Assembly (NCBI RefSeq): GCF_000701505.1
Contig: NZ_JNJB01000018.1
Location: 1 to 64,000 of the forward strand
Reading direction: 5' to 3'
Length of the DNA stretch: 64,000 nt
Source of the DNA: Dyadobacter crusticola DSM 16708
Lineage (GTDB): Bacteria > Bacteroidota > Bacteroidia > Cytophagales > Spirosomataceae
Each line of letters opens with the position of its first letter. The stretch's first letter is position 1. Below the pieces are notes generated by a model. That model was given only the letters and a program-made list of their open reading frames with translations, did not search any database and was not told the DNA's origin. Positions 25,758 through 34,511 of the stretch are shown piece after piece. A program made the position numbers and the translations under genes.

Positions 25758-27512
25758 TCAATAGGTTTGCTGGCGGTAAGCCATATTGTAGCGCAGCGCG
25801 ATAGTCCAAATGTTGGACTTGCTTGCAACATCAGCATCAGCTGACTTGATGTTGCGGAGGAGGTAGCGCCCGTCTACAAAAAAATTGTGCGCGAGCGAAT
25901 AGGAGAGCCGTAAGTCAGTAAATGCAGTGGAAGCTTTAATGCCCTGACCGATTTTCTGGTTCAGTTCTCCGTCGCGATTGAAGCTTCTGCCCTCGTAACT
26001 TTTGGAAATATCCCCTCCATAATTCATCATCGTATTACTGCTTGGATCTTTTCCTTGGGTGGCAAGCATCACAGTACCATAGGCTGAGAGGCGGGAAGTA
26101 AGCTTGTAGCGCAGAATGGCGAGATATTCACGGAAATTGGCGCCTAGCGGATGTGCGAGCGACTGTCCATAATGCATATAATTCCGTCCCCCATCTTTAT
26201 GAGAGTAAGTATAGGGGCGTACCAAATTATATTCTGCCTGCAAGTCCAGGTTAGGTACGCCGAATGCATCCACATACTTAGCGCCCAGTTGCAGACTGTA
26301 TTTATTAGTCCACGATTTGCTGCCGTTGAAAAGGTATTTTGTCAAAAATTCATCGAGCACAAACTGACCGTAAACAGAAGCTTTGTTAGCCACCAGCCAG
26401 CGAAAATCAAAACCCAGCAATGCATTGTCCTCGCTACCTATATACGATTCCACATATCTGTAAAAAATGATCGGGTTCAGGTAATTGAGATCGTAGCCGC
26501 CGCCGACTGAGTCGCGGTTGAAAATCTCCGCTTCAAACACACCGATGTGAATCTTGTCTGTCAGGTTCACGCCCAAATGGTGAATAGCAGCAAATTTTTT
26601 CTTCCGCAGAAAGCCCGTGAAAGATTGGTCGATCATGCTGGTCCAAAGGTTGGTATAATGGAACCGGCCGAGCTGGGTATCCAGCCGCAAGAAGAGGTAT
26701 GGGCTGCTGTTGTCAGAAAGAATCAGCGAACGGTAACCGCTGCCGAACGTATTATGGTCGTGGCCAAAGCGGAGGTTAATGCTTTTTAACGGCCGAAATG
26801 TAATGTAGCCCCGCGCACTCAGAAAATCTTTTCCATTCCTGGTCGACTTGGCCAACCCTTCTCCGGGAAAGCTTCCGTGCTCTGACAGGTTGTTGATATT
26901 GTTGACGTAGGTTGGGAACCGTCCTTGATTATCAGCAACGTAAGTATAAAAGCCCAACTTTTCATTGATCATACCGCGTATCTCGACGCCCCGTGCTGTA
27001 AACCACATCGTAGAATCAGTAGTGATACCACGATCCCGACCTATGAAGTTAGTCGTGGTGAAATTGAAGTGCAGGTCAAAGTCCTTATTATGAATGCTGT
27101 AAAGGTCAGCCGGGTGATGAAAGAACTTTCTTTTCTGTCCCTTAGGTGGTACTTTGAACCAATGCAGCCGGGAAAGCTGGTCGTATTTAAGTGAATCTGT
27201 AGCGACCATTCCGTTGGTCCATTCCCAGCTGTCTTCCCGCAGGTAATCGATCGTCTCCCAGTCGCGCTCGGTGAAGTTCACGGTTCCCTCTTTAAGAATA
27301 GAATCGGTGAGTGCAACTACTGCCTTTCTCTCAAAAGGTTTGGTATTATAATGAAAGCCTTCCGAAAGTTTGCCCCGCTTGATTTCCAGACGGTCTATCA
27401 GATGGTAGTAGTCGTCGTTGAATGGTATAAATGAACTTTGTGCGTGTCCGTATGACAGGGATACCAGTATGATCAACAATGTTTTAAAATACCGGCTTAT
27501 TCCTTGAACCAT
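25758..27512 (-). CDS. Wzi/RemB-like outer-membrane beta-barrel protein
   Basis: This 584-residue protein starts at the ATG at 27512; an upstream TTG at 27545 has no support. A signal peptide (TLLIILVSLSYGHAQ) leads into a chain with many alternating aromatic strands (DFDLHFNFTTTNFIGRDRG, FRPLKSINLRFGHDHNTF), as in capsule-assembly Wzi-like and RemB-like barrels of Bacteroidota. An outer-membrane location is likely. A part in surface polysaccharide or gliding is possible but not shown. It is the first gene of the operon with nadC, the HHH-barrel gene and recQ. Confidence 0.7.
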   Translation of the reverse strand: MVQGISRYFKTLLIILVSLSYGHAQSSFIPFNDDYYHLIDRLEIKRGKLSEGFHYNTKPFERKAVVALTDSILKEGTVNFTERDWETIDYLREDSWEWTNGMVATDSLKYDQLSRLHWFKVPPKGQKRKFFHHPADLYSIHNKDFDLHFNFTTTNFIGRDRGITTDSTMWFTARGVEIRGMINEKLGFYTYVADNQGRFPTYVNNINNLSEHGSFPGEGLAKSTRNGKDFLSARGYITFRPLKSINLRFGHDHNTFGSGYRSLILSDNSSPYLFLRLDTQLGRFHYTNLWTSMIDQSFTGFLRKKKFAAIHHLGVNLTDKIHIGVFEAEIFNRDSVGGGYDLNYLNPIIFYRYVESYIGSEDNALLGFDFRWLVANKASVYGQFVLDEFLTKYLFNGSKSWTNKYSLQLGAKYVDAFGVPNLDLQAEYNLVRPYTYSHKDGGRNYMHYGQSLAHPLGANFREYLAILRYKLTSRLSAYGTVMLATQGKDPSSNTMMNYGGDISKSYEGRSFNRDGELNQKIGQGIKASTAFTDLRLSYSLAHNFFVDGRYLLRNIKSADADVASKSNIWTIALRYNMAYRQQTY

Positions 27513-27637
27513 AGGCAAGCAAAATCTACTGTTCACACAAATCAAACTTTTGCGAAGAATTTTTAGAATTATACATCCAAATTACGTCAATGAATTTGTA
27601 TTATCTTGCATGGAGTAGCTTAAAAACTGTCGATTAT

Positions 27638-28282
27638 ATGTTTTTACTAACCCAAAAACCCTCCATTGCCGATCACTATCTGGCCGAATTGCGTGATGTA
27701 AATTTTCAAAGAGACCGGATGAAATTTCGTCGGAATATGGAGAGGCTGGGGGAGCTGCTGGCTTATGAACTTTCGAAAACATTGACCTTCAAAATGTCAA
27801 AAGTGGAGACGCCACTCGGCGAAGCTCCCTCACGTTCATTGCTCCAACCCATCGTACTCGCGACCATTCTACGCGCCGGACTGCCGCTGCACCAGGGTTT
27901 TCTGAATATTTTCGACCATGCAGACAATGCATTTATCGGCGCTTACCGCGGGCATCATATCAACGATGAGGATGAGTTTGAGGTTGAAATGGACTACATT
28001 ACAAGCCCCGATCTTACCGGCAAAATCCTTGTACTGATTGATCCAATGCTGGCTACCGGCCGGTCAATGGAAAAAGTGTATCATGCCTTGCTGCGCTTTG
28101 GTATCCCGGCGCAAACCCACATTGCCTCCGTGATAGCCAGTCCCGAAGGCGTTGAGTTTTTGCAGCAACGCATTCCGCAATGCAGGCTGTGGCTTGGGGC
28201 AATCGACCAGAAACTGAATGAGCAATATTACATTGTTCCGGGCCTGGGCGATGCGGGCGACCTTGCATACGGAGAAAAATAG
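27638..28282 (+). CDS. upp: Uracil phosphoribosyltransferase
   Basis: This 214-residue enzyme salvages uracil to UMP with PRPP. The ATG at 27638 (MFLLTQKPSIAD) matches the usual N-terminus of the family in the phylum; the extra 16 codons of a longer reading from 27590 are not typical. The PRPP-binding motif is VLIDPMLATGRSM and the uracil-binding end YIVPGLGDAGDLAYG. Its stop codon abuts the stop of the TonB receptor gene on the other strand. Confidence 0.96.
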   Translation: MFLLTQKPSIADHYLAELRDVNFQRDRMKFRRNMERLGELLAYELSKTLTFKMSKVETPLGEAPSRSLLQPIVLATILRAGLPLHQGFLNIFDHADNAFIGAYRGHHINDEDEFEVEMDYITSPDLTGKILVLIDPMLATGRSMEKVYHALLRFGIPAQTHIASVIASPEGVEFLQQRIPQCRLWLGAIDQKLNEQYYIVPGLGDAGDLAYGEK

Positions 28283-31200
28283 TTAGTTCAGCAATTCATC
28301 AAATGTGATACTTACATAATATGTCGAGCCCACGTTAGGGCTGGCGTAGGATTGAATATAAGACTTACCCAAAAGGTTGGTTCCGCCAATTTTTATAATG
28401 GATTTGATCGGCGAAACCTTCAAGCTTACCTGTGCATCAAGATTGTGAATAGCCGGCACTTCCGTGTTTGAGAAAACAGGGATCCCCGTGCTTGTAGGTA
28501 CTACAAAACTTGACTGCCACAAAAACGCCTGCTGATAGCGGTAGACTACATTGAAACCCAGTGAATTGCTGCTGGTTATTCTTTTGCCAAAATTTACATT
28601 GTACCGGTACTTCGGTGTATTGAATGCAGAATACTGCACTTCCGGAGACGGGGTGAAATTGCGGAGTTCATTATTTGCGACATTTCCGCCAGCATTGAAC
28701 CCGCGGGGTAAGACATAGTTCAACCCGATTGCAAAACCGGTGGTTGTGATGACCTTCGTCGTATTTACAGCCCTTGAAAAGCCATTGAAATTGCCCACGC
28801 CGATACCAGATTCAATCGGCAGCCCGGGAGCCGCCGCCGCTGTGGGAACCACAATAACTGATCCGCCAATCAGATTCTTGTATTGGCTTACATAATAGTA
28901 GGCGTCGATAAAAAGCTTTTTCGCAATAACCCCTTTATAACCGATTTCATAAGATGCAATGCGTTCTGGTTGTAGTCGGCGTGCCCTGTACTTAGGTAGC
29001 TTTTCCAAAGCATAAGCTTGGGCCAGAGTTGGCACCAGGCCCGGGACCTGCGCTGCCAGAATACCGGGAAGCTGTGATGATAGTGCGCCTGGCAGGTTCT
29101 GGCTCACTCCGGTGGCAATCGCGCTTTGGATCGCAGCCGGATCATTGGGGATAGCACCTGCCGCAACCGCCTGGTTCACTGCCGAGGTAACCTGAGCGGT
29201 AACAGCCTGCGTAATAGCTGCAGTAGCTTGTTGCGTTACCACTACTGTGGCATAATTGGTGGCGCTCGCTACGATGCTTGGATCGCTGTTAATCACTTGC
29301 GCAATGGCATCCGGGGAAAGATTGTTCCGCAATATCCCGTTTGACAGGTTGTACCGCGCATCGAATTCAGGCAGGCCGCCGATCAGTGTTCCCGCAGGTG
29401 TTCTTAGGTCTATATACTGGTTTTGGGTTGTGGGAATGCGGAAACCGGTTTGATACGAAAGCCGGATATTGTGTTCGCCGAAAGTAGTTACGGCAGAAAT
29501 TCTCGGCGTAAACTGTCCTTTGAAGTTCTCATTCTTGTCATACCTGATTGATCCTGTGAGTTTCAAATGGTCAGACAACAGCGATTTTCCTGCCTGCAGA
29601 AACGTGCCCCATTCATTGATCGGGATTGTTCCCGAGCGGCCCTCTTTGGTATCGGCGAACAAAGTACCTGCCGAACGCAGTTGATACTGACGGAAATTAG
29701 CCCCGGCAAGTACCTCTGCTACTTTGATCTGGTTTTTGAAATTATAAAATCCCTCGGTGTGATAAAGGTTCGTTTTATCCGCAAACCCGCCTCCGCCATC
29801 TACAATCGGCATATCCCGGTACTTATCTAAAAGCTGGTCGAAAGCGGGAGTTCCGGGCATTGGTCTATTTGCATCCGCAGTTTGCCTGGCAAGCAAATGC
29901 GCTTGTGCCTCGTCGCTGCCCGCTGCCCTCGCCGAGGCGTATGCTCCGGTATACTGACCAAACCAGACATTGTTTGGTTTGAAGTCAGTGAGCATTGAAA
30001 CTGCTGTCAGTCCCGACAGGTATGATTTGCCCGATCGTTCCTGCGTTGTGTAAGCGCGTACTGTAAAGTTGTCCCCACGTAATTCCAGTTTCGCCTGGGT
30101 CAGGTTGAAATTGCGCAATGCATACCTGCCTGTCCCGGTGTAAACGGTTGTTCCATATCCATAGTTAACCTGCGCTACGGCTTCCAATTTTTCATTGATC
30201 CTGTAATGCAAAGCTGCATTCGCTTTAAAGCTCTTCGTGTTATAATCTACGAGATCTTTTTCAAGGTAGCCGGTGCGGCTCACAAAAGTATTTGGCACCA
30301 ATCCCACTGCTGCCTGCGGGATCTGTCCTGCATTAGCCAGGGATTGTGCTACTGCATTGATGTTGGTCTGGATCTCATCTCCGTAAACATTCGCGCCGTC
30401 GTAATCCAGCGCGGTACCAAGCCCGCGGCCCGGATCAGCATTCCCGCCGAGGTTTAAATTGGTATAATTGGTTGCTTCCCAGTCTGTTGCCCGTATCATT
30501 GAGATATTGGCCTTGAATGCAATTTTGTTATTAAATGCCTTTGCATACCGGATTGTCGCATCTACGAATGGTGTCGTAGGTTTGCTCCGGCGTGATTCGT
30601 GCATCATTCCGCCTTTCAAGCTTGCGCTCAGTCCCTGGTACAGGAAAGGACTTTTGCTGTTCATCAGGATCAATCCATTCACTGCATTAGGTCCATAAAG
30701 CGCCGAGGCTGCGCCGGGAAGTACCTCCACGCTTTCCACGTCCAGTTCCGGAATACCAATGATGTTGTCGAGGGGGAAATTCAAGCCGGGCGCCTGATTA
30801 TCCATTCCGTCGATCATCTGCACGGTCCGCGGGTTACCTGTGCTACCAAACCCACGCATGTTCACCGACTTGAACAGGAAACCCTGGGTGGTCATATCAA
30901 TGCCTTTCAGGTTGTTCAGCGCGTCGTAAAAGCTAGCGGAGGGAGTGTCGCGCATATCGCGCAGGGTCATTTTTTCAATGGCAACCGGGGATTTCATCAC
31001 TGATTCTTCCACCCTGGAAGCTGAAACTACAACTTCTTCGCCCAGGGTAATTTGTTCAACCAGCTTGATGCTGAGGTTTGATTGGCCGGAGGTAACCGCT
31101 ACTTCCTGCGTTTGAAAGCCGACGGAAGAAATAACAAGCGTAAAGGGCGGGACAGATGTGGTATTAAGGCTGAAAGCCCCTTTGTTGTCGGTGATGGTAC

Positions 31201-31357
31201 CTGCGACTTTTCCTTTTATCTGGATACTGATACCTGCCAGCGGCTCGCCCGTGGCCGATTCTGTTACTTTACCTTGGAGACTGATCTGACAAAATGCGGC
31301 AGTAGAGAGCAAAAGCAGCAAGATCAGAAGACGGATTTTAGTATAGATTGCTTGCAT
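28283..31357 (-). CDS. TonB-dependent receptor
   Basis: This 1024-residue outer-membrane transporter has a signal peptide (ending FCQ, about residue 23). A carboxypeptidase-regulatory-like domain (LQGKVTESATGEPLAGISI, about 26-110), a plug with a TonB-box-like region and MRGFGSTGNPRTVQMIDGM, and a 22-strand barrel ending in VSITFDELLN follow. No SusD partner is adjacent, so it is probably not a SusCD pair, and the ligand is unknown. Residues about 690-785 hold an Ala/Gln/Val-rich low-complexity segment within the barrel. It has its own -7 element upstream (31386-31393). Confidence 0.93.
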   Translation of the reverse strand: MQAIYTKIRLLILLLLLSTAAFCQISLQGKVTESATGEPLAGISIQIKGKVAGTITDNKGAFSLNTTSVPPFTLVISSVGFQTQEVAVTSGQSNLSIKLVEQITLGEEVVVSASRVEESVMKSPVAIEKMTLRDMRDTPSASFYDALNNLKGIDMTTQGFLFKSVNMRGFGSTGNPRTVQMIDGMDNQAPGLNFPLDNIIGIPELDVESVEVLPGAASALYGPNAVNGLILMNSKSPFLYQGLSASLKGGMMHESRRSKPTTPFVDATIRYAKAFNNKIAFKANISMIRATDWEATNYTNLNLGGNADPGRGLGTALDYDGANVYGDEIQTNINAVAQSLANAGQIPQAAVGLVPNTFVSRTGYLEKDLVDYNTKSFKANAALHYRINEKLEAVAQVNYGYGTTVYTGTGRYALRNFNLTQAKLELRGDNFTVRAYTTQERSGKSYLSGLTAVSMLTDFKPNNVWFGQYTGAYASARAAGSDEAQAHLLARQTADANRPMPGTPAFDQLLDKYRDMPIVDGGGGFADKTNLYHTEGFYNFKNQIKVAEVLAGANFRQYQLRSAGTLFADTKEGRSGTIPINEWGTFLQAGKSLLSDHLKLTGSIRYDKNENFKGQFTPRISAVTTFGEHNIRLSYQTGFRIPTTQNQYIDLRTPAGTLIGGLPEFDARYNLSNGILRNNLSPDAIAQVINSDPSIVASATNYATVVVTQQATAAITQAVTAQVTSAVNQAVAAGAIPNDPAAIQSAIATGVSQNLPGALSSQLPGILAAQVPGLVPTLAQAYALEKLPKYRARRLQPERIASYEIGYKGVIAKKLFIDAYYYVSQYKNLIGGSVIVVPTAAAAPGLPIESGIGVGNFNGFSRAVNTTKVITTTGFAIGLNYVLPRGFNAGGNVANNELRNFTPSPEVQYSAFNTPKYRYNVNFGKRITSSNSLGFNVVYRYQQAFLWQSSFVVPTSTGIPVFSNTEVPAIHNLDAQVSLKVSPIKSIIKIGGTNLLGKSYIQSYASPNVGSTYYVSITFDELLN

Positions 31358-31385
31358 TGATTTTAAGTTTTTGATGTAGATTATT

Positions 31386-31393
31386 CAAAAGTA
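31386..31393 (-). promoter_or_regulatory. -7 element of TonB receptor gene
   Basis: TACTTTTG on the - strand matches TAnnTTTG exactly. The start codon is about 28 bases further down, which gives a short leader. Confidence 0.55.
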
Positions 31394-31570
31394 ACGTACA
31401 AAATTTTCTTTAAATTTTTACAGAATTATCCTGTCAAATATTTGTTGAAAACTGTACAGTTATGGATTTATTCAAATTGATTTTCATCGATTCTGAAAGC
31501 CAGCGGCCATTTTATGGTAATTTAACTTGCCTTTTTGACTGTTTGAGCCGGCATAATGATGCTTTATCAC

Positions 31571-31578
31571 TAGTTTTG
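31571..31578 (+). promoter_or_regulatory. -7 element before manC
   Basis: TAGTTTTG matches the -7 pattern, 37 bases before the manC ATG. A TTTG further upstream is 25 bases away, longer than usual. Confidence 0.4.
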
Positions 31579-31615
31579 AAGACCTTTCAATCACGCTTAT
31601 AACAAAATACTCGTA

Positions 31616-32683
31616 ATGCAGGATACTTATGTGATTATCATGGCAGGCGGAGTGGGCACCAGGTTCTGGCCATTCAGTCGGACCGATTTCCCGAAGCAGT
31701 TTCACGATGTACTCGGTACCGGACAGACGCTTTTGCAACAAACTGTTGAAAGATTTGAAGGAGTTTGTCCCATTGAAAATGTTTATATCGTCACCAGTCA
31801 GGAGTACAAGGAACTTGTAAAAGAGCAGATTCCGGCTTTATCTGATGATCAGATCCTGCTGGAACCGAACCGCAGGAACACCGCGCCCTGCATTGCTTAT
31901 GCTTGTTACAAGATCGCGGCACGCAATCCCAATGCGAATGTAGTTGTTGCACCTGCCGATCATATCATATTGAAAGCAGATGTTTTCAGAGATACCATCA
32001 AGGTGGCGCTGGGTGCTACGCGAAATGAGGATATCCTGGTGACACTGGGTATTCAGCCCACCAGGCCGGATACCGGTTACGGATATATCCAGTACATACC
32101 CGACAAGCTGACTGTCAAAAAGGTTAAATCATTCACCGAAAAACCGCACCTGGAACTTGCATTGCAGTTTTTGGATAGCGGTGACTTTGTATGGAATGCA
32201 GGAATTTTCGTGTGGAATATCAATGCATTTAAAAAGGCATTGAATGAATTCCAGCCTGAGATCGCGGAAATTTTCAGCGGAGGCGACAACCATTATTATG
32301 TTGAAACGGAAGACTCATTTGTTCAGCGCGCCTATGCGCATTGCGGCAGTATTTCCATTGACAATGCAATCATGGAAAAAGCGGACAATGTTCATGTGGT
32401 TTTGAGCAATTTCGGCTGGTCAGACCTGGGTACCTGGAAGTCACTTTATGAAGTTTCGGAAAAAGATTCGAATCTGAATGTAACAGACGGCAATCTGATC
32501 CTGCATAATACAACGAACTCAATTATTAAAACTCCGTCAGATAAGCTGGTTGTTATCAATGGCTTGGATGGATATATCGTTGCAGAATACGATGGAGTTC
32601 TCCTAATCTGCAAGAAAGAGGAAGAGCAGAAAGTGAAGGAGTTCGTAGCGCAGGCGAAGGAGTTGAATCCGAAGTATGTGTAG
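31616..32683 (+). CDS. manC: Mannose-1-phosphate guanylyltransferase
   Basis: This 355-residue nucleotidyltransferase makes GDP-mannose, a precursor of mannose, fucose and perosamine in surface glycans. The signature GGVGTRFWPFSR...PKQF is at residues about 11-28, and the FTEKP motif follows at about 177-181. It lacks the C-terminal isomerase domain found in the bifunctional form. It stands as a single gene with a terminator at 32703-32740. Confidence 0.93.
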   Translation: MQDTYVIIMAGGVGTRFWPFSRTDFPKQFHDVLGTGQTLLQQTVERFEGVCPIENVYIVTSQEYKELVKEQIPALSDDQILLEPNRRNTAPCIAYACYKIAARNPNANVVVAPADHIILKADVFRDTIKVALGATRNEDILVTLGIQPTRPDTGYGYIQYIPDKLTVKKVKSFTEKPHLELALQFLDSGDFVWNAGIFVWNINAFKKALNEFQPEIAEIFSGGDNHYYVETEDSFVQRAYAHCGSISIDNAIMEKADNVHVVLSNFGWSDLGTWKSLYEVSEKDSNLNVTDGNLILHNTTNSIIKTPSDKLVVINGLDGYIVAEYDGVLLICKKEEEQKVKEFVAQAKELNPKYV

Positions 32684-32702
32684 TCTGTAAGAAGATACCG
32701 TT

Positions 32703-32740
32703 AAAAAAATGCCAGGCTTCAAGTCTGGCATTTTTGTTTT
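32703..32740 (+). terminator. Terminator of manC
   Basis: ATGCCAG (from 32709) and CTGGCAT (to 32731) form a stem around a nine-base loop, preceded by A and followed by T runs. Confidence 0.85.
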
Positions 32741-32778
32741 TATCCGGTAACTTTATAATACACTGTCAAAGCTAGAAT

Positions 32779-33060
32779 ATGTCAGCATCAGAACTTAGGG
32801 CGGAAGCGATTCGGATCGTTAAAGAAATTGACGACGACAGAATGGAAGATCTGTTGAAAATGCTCAATTGTTTAGTAGAACAGCAAAATGCGGAATCGAT
32901 CGAAATAGATCCTGCCGAACTCAACCGGCTCTTAACAGAATCTTTAAAACAAGCTCAACAAGGAAATTTAATCCCGAATGAACAAGTACTTAAAGAAGGC
33001 AAAGAGTGGCTTACGAAATTAAATGGACGGCGGATGCAAGGAGAGACTATACCGAAGTAA
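32779..33060 (+). CDS. Putative antitoxin of ParE-like module
   Basis: This 93-residue, acidic, mostly helical protein (DDDRMEDLLKMLNCLVEQQ, EIDPAELNRLLTESLK) is encoded just before and overlapping a RelE/ParE-like toxin. I see no ribbon-helix-helix or HTH motif, so its identity as antitoxin rests on position and size. The toxin gene overlaps its last 55 bases. Confidence 0.65.
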   Translation: MSASELRAEAIRIVKEIDDDRMEDLLKMLNCLVEQQNAESIEIDPAELNRLLTESLKQAQQGNLIPNEQVLKEGKEWLTKLNGRRMQGETIPK

Positions 33061-33287
33061 TCTCCTATTTATATGATCAATGGGGCTTCGAATCAGCGGA
33101 TCTATTTACTGACAAACTCAAATTTCAGCTGGATTTGCTGAGAGAATACCCATTCATGGGTAAAAAACATCGAACGATTGGTTCTCTTCATGAATTCGTT
33201 CTGGGAAAGCATCAAACGCTGTACTATACAGTTTTTGACAATACAGTTCTCGTGATGGATATCCGCGATAATAGGCGCTCAAAGTAA
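33006..33287 (+). CDS. RelE/ParE-family toxin
   Basis: This 93-residue protein has the ParE/RelE fold pattern: IKWTADARRDYTEVISYLYDQWG, LDLLREYPFMGKKHRTIG, LGKHQTLYYTVFDNTVLVMDIRDNRR. Family members inhibit gyrase or cleave mRNA on the ribosome; which applies here is not predictable. The start is a GTG at 33006 inside the antitoxin gene, which fits translational coupling. Its stop TAA directly abuts the recF stop on the other strand. Confidence 0.85.
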   Translation: MAYEIKWTADARRDYTEVISYLYDQWGFESADLFTDKLKFQLDLLREYPFMGKKHRTIGSLHEFVLGKHQTLYYTVFDNTVLVMDIRDNRRSK

Positions 33288-34385
33288 TTAGCTAGCCTGC
33301 ACCTTCTCAATCTTAAAAAACCGTACATCGGCTTTTACATTTTCGAGAATTTTTTGAGAGCGTTCGGGGCGGGCGTCGGTAATGAAAACCTGGCCGAGAA
33401 AGCCGGTATCGACCAGCTCGATCAGTTTCTGAATGCGACGGTCGTCGAGTTTATCAAAAATATCGTCCAGCAACAGGATCGGCGTTTTCCCTTTTTCTTC
33501 TTTCAATAACTCAAATTGGGCCAGCTTCAATGCGATCAGGAAAGACTTCTGTTGCCCCTGAGAACCAAATTTTTTGAGGGTAACTTCACCAATTTCAAAT
33601 ATGTACTCGTCTTTGTGAATGCCTTTTCCCGTGCGTTGTGCGTACAGATCGCGGCTACGGTTCTTCCTGAACTCTGCCGGGAAATCGGAACTGGACACTT
33701 CACTTTCATAAATCACATCAACCTGTTCTTTCCCGCTGCTCAGAAACGCATAGTATTTTTGAAACAATGGTAAAAACCTGTTCATGAACTGACTACGATG
33801 ATTGTAGAGCCTTTGAGAAAGTACGATCAGCGGTTCATTGTATGTTTCGAGTAAGTCTTCGTCGAGGTAGTTCCGTTCGGCAAACAGCTTCAACAATCCA
33901 TTCCTGTTGTTCAGGATCTTGTTGTATTGCAGGAAATCTTCCAGGTACCCGGCAGTCGCCTGCGCCAGTACACCATCAAAAAACCGCCTGCGCTCCTCGC
34001 TCCCTTCCCGGATCACGTCAGTATCGTCCGGCGCAATCAGTACGAGCGGGAAAAGCCCGATATGGTCGCTGAGCCGCTCATAGTTCTTCTTGTCGGACAT
34101 AAATACCTTCCGCTGCCCGCGCTGAAAACTGCAGGTAATCTGCGTGTGGCGTGACTTATCAGCAAACACACCATCAATGACAAAGAAATCAAATCCGTGT
34201 TTAATGCCTAATGCATCCTGATTGTGAAAGGCGCTTTTAGTGAGGGTCAGAAAATAAATGGCATCGAGGAGATTGGTCTTGCCGCTGCCATTCTCGCCAA
34301 CCAGGCAGTTGACATGTTCACCGAAGGTCAGGGCTTTCTCCTCATAACTTTTAAAGTATGTAAGGTGGAGCTTTTCTAGCCACAT
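33288..34385 (-). CDS. recF: DNA replication and repair protein RecF
   Basis: This 365-residue SMC-like ATPase loads RecA at gaps with RecO and RecR. Walker A is GENGSGKTNLL (residues about 30-40), the signature SQGQQKSFLIALKLAQ is near 270-286, and Walker B LLLDDIFDKLD follows. Length is typical. It is alone here, not in the dnaA-dnaN-recF arrangement of many bacteria. Its 3' end abuts the ParE-like toxin. Confidence 0.97.
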   Translation of the reverse strand: MWLEKLHLTYFKSYEEKALTFGEHVNCLVGENGSGKTNLLDAIYFLTLTKSAFHNQDALGIKHGFDFFVIDGVFADKSRHTQITCSFQRGQRKVFMSDKKNYERLSDHIGLFPLVLIAPDDTDVIREGSEERRRFFDGVLAQATAGYLEDFLQYNKILNNRNGLLKLFAERNYLDEDLLETYNEPLIVLSQRLYNHRSQFMNRFLPLFQKYYAFLSSGKEQVDVIYESEVSSSDFPAEFRKNRSRDLYAQRTGKGIHKDEYIFEIGEVTLKKFGSQGQQKSFLIALKLAQFELLKEEKGKTPILLLDDIFDKLDDRRIQKLIELVDTGFLGQVFITDARPERSQKILENVKADVRFFKIEKVQAS

Positions 34386-34511
34386 GAACTTCTTTGTTAT
34401 TTAGTTTATGCTTATTTTCGCAAATCATTGCGTGAGTACGGCAAAAAACAGACTCTGTTCAAACCACTAACTTTAAGACAAAGTTCTGTCTTTATAAACG
34501 AGAACCAAATA

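Noticed and set aside
27590-27637. Upstream extension of upp
   Set aside because: The Upp family starts at MFLLTQ or similar. The extension is not conserved in what I know of the family.
34428-34511. Upstream extension of pdhA from a TTG
   Set aside because: The extra residues have no family match. The ATG at 34512 fits the normal N-terminus.
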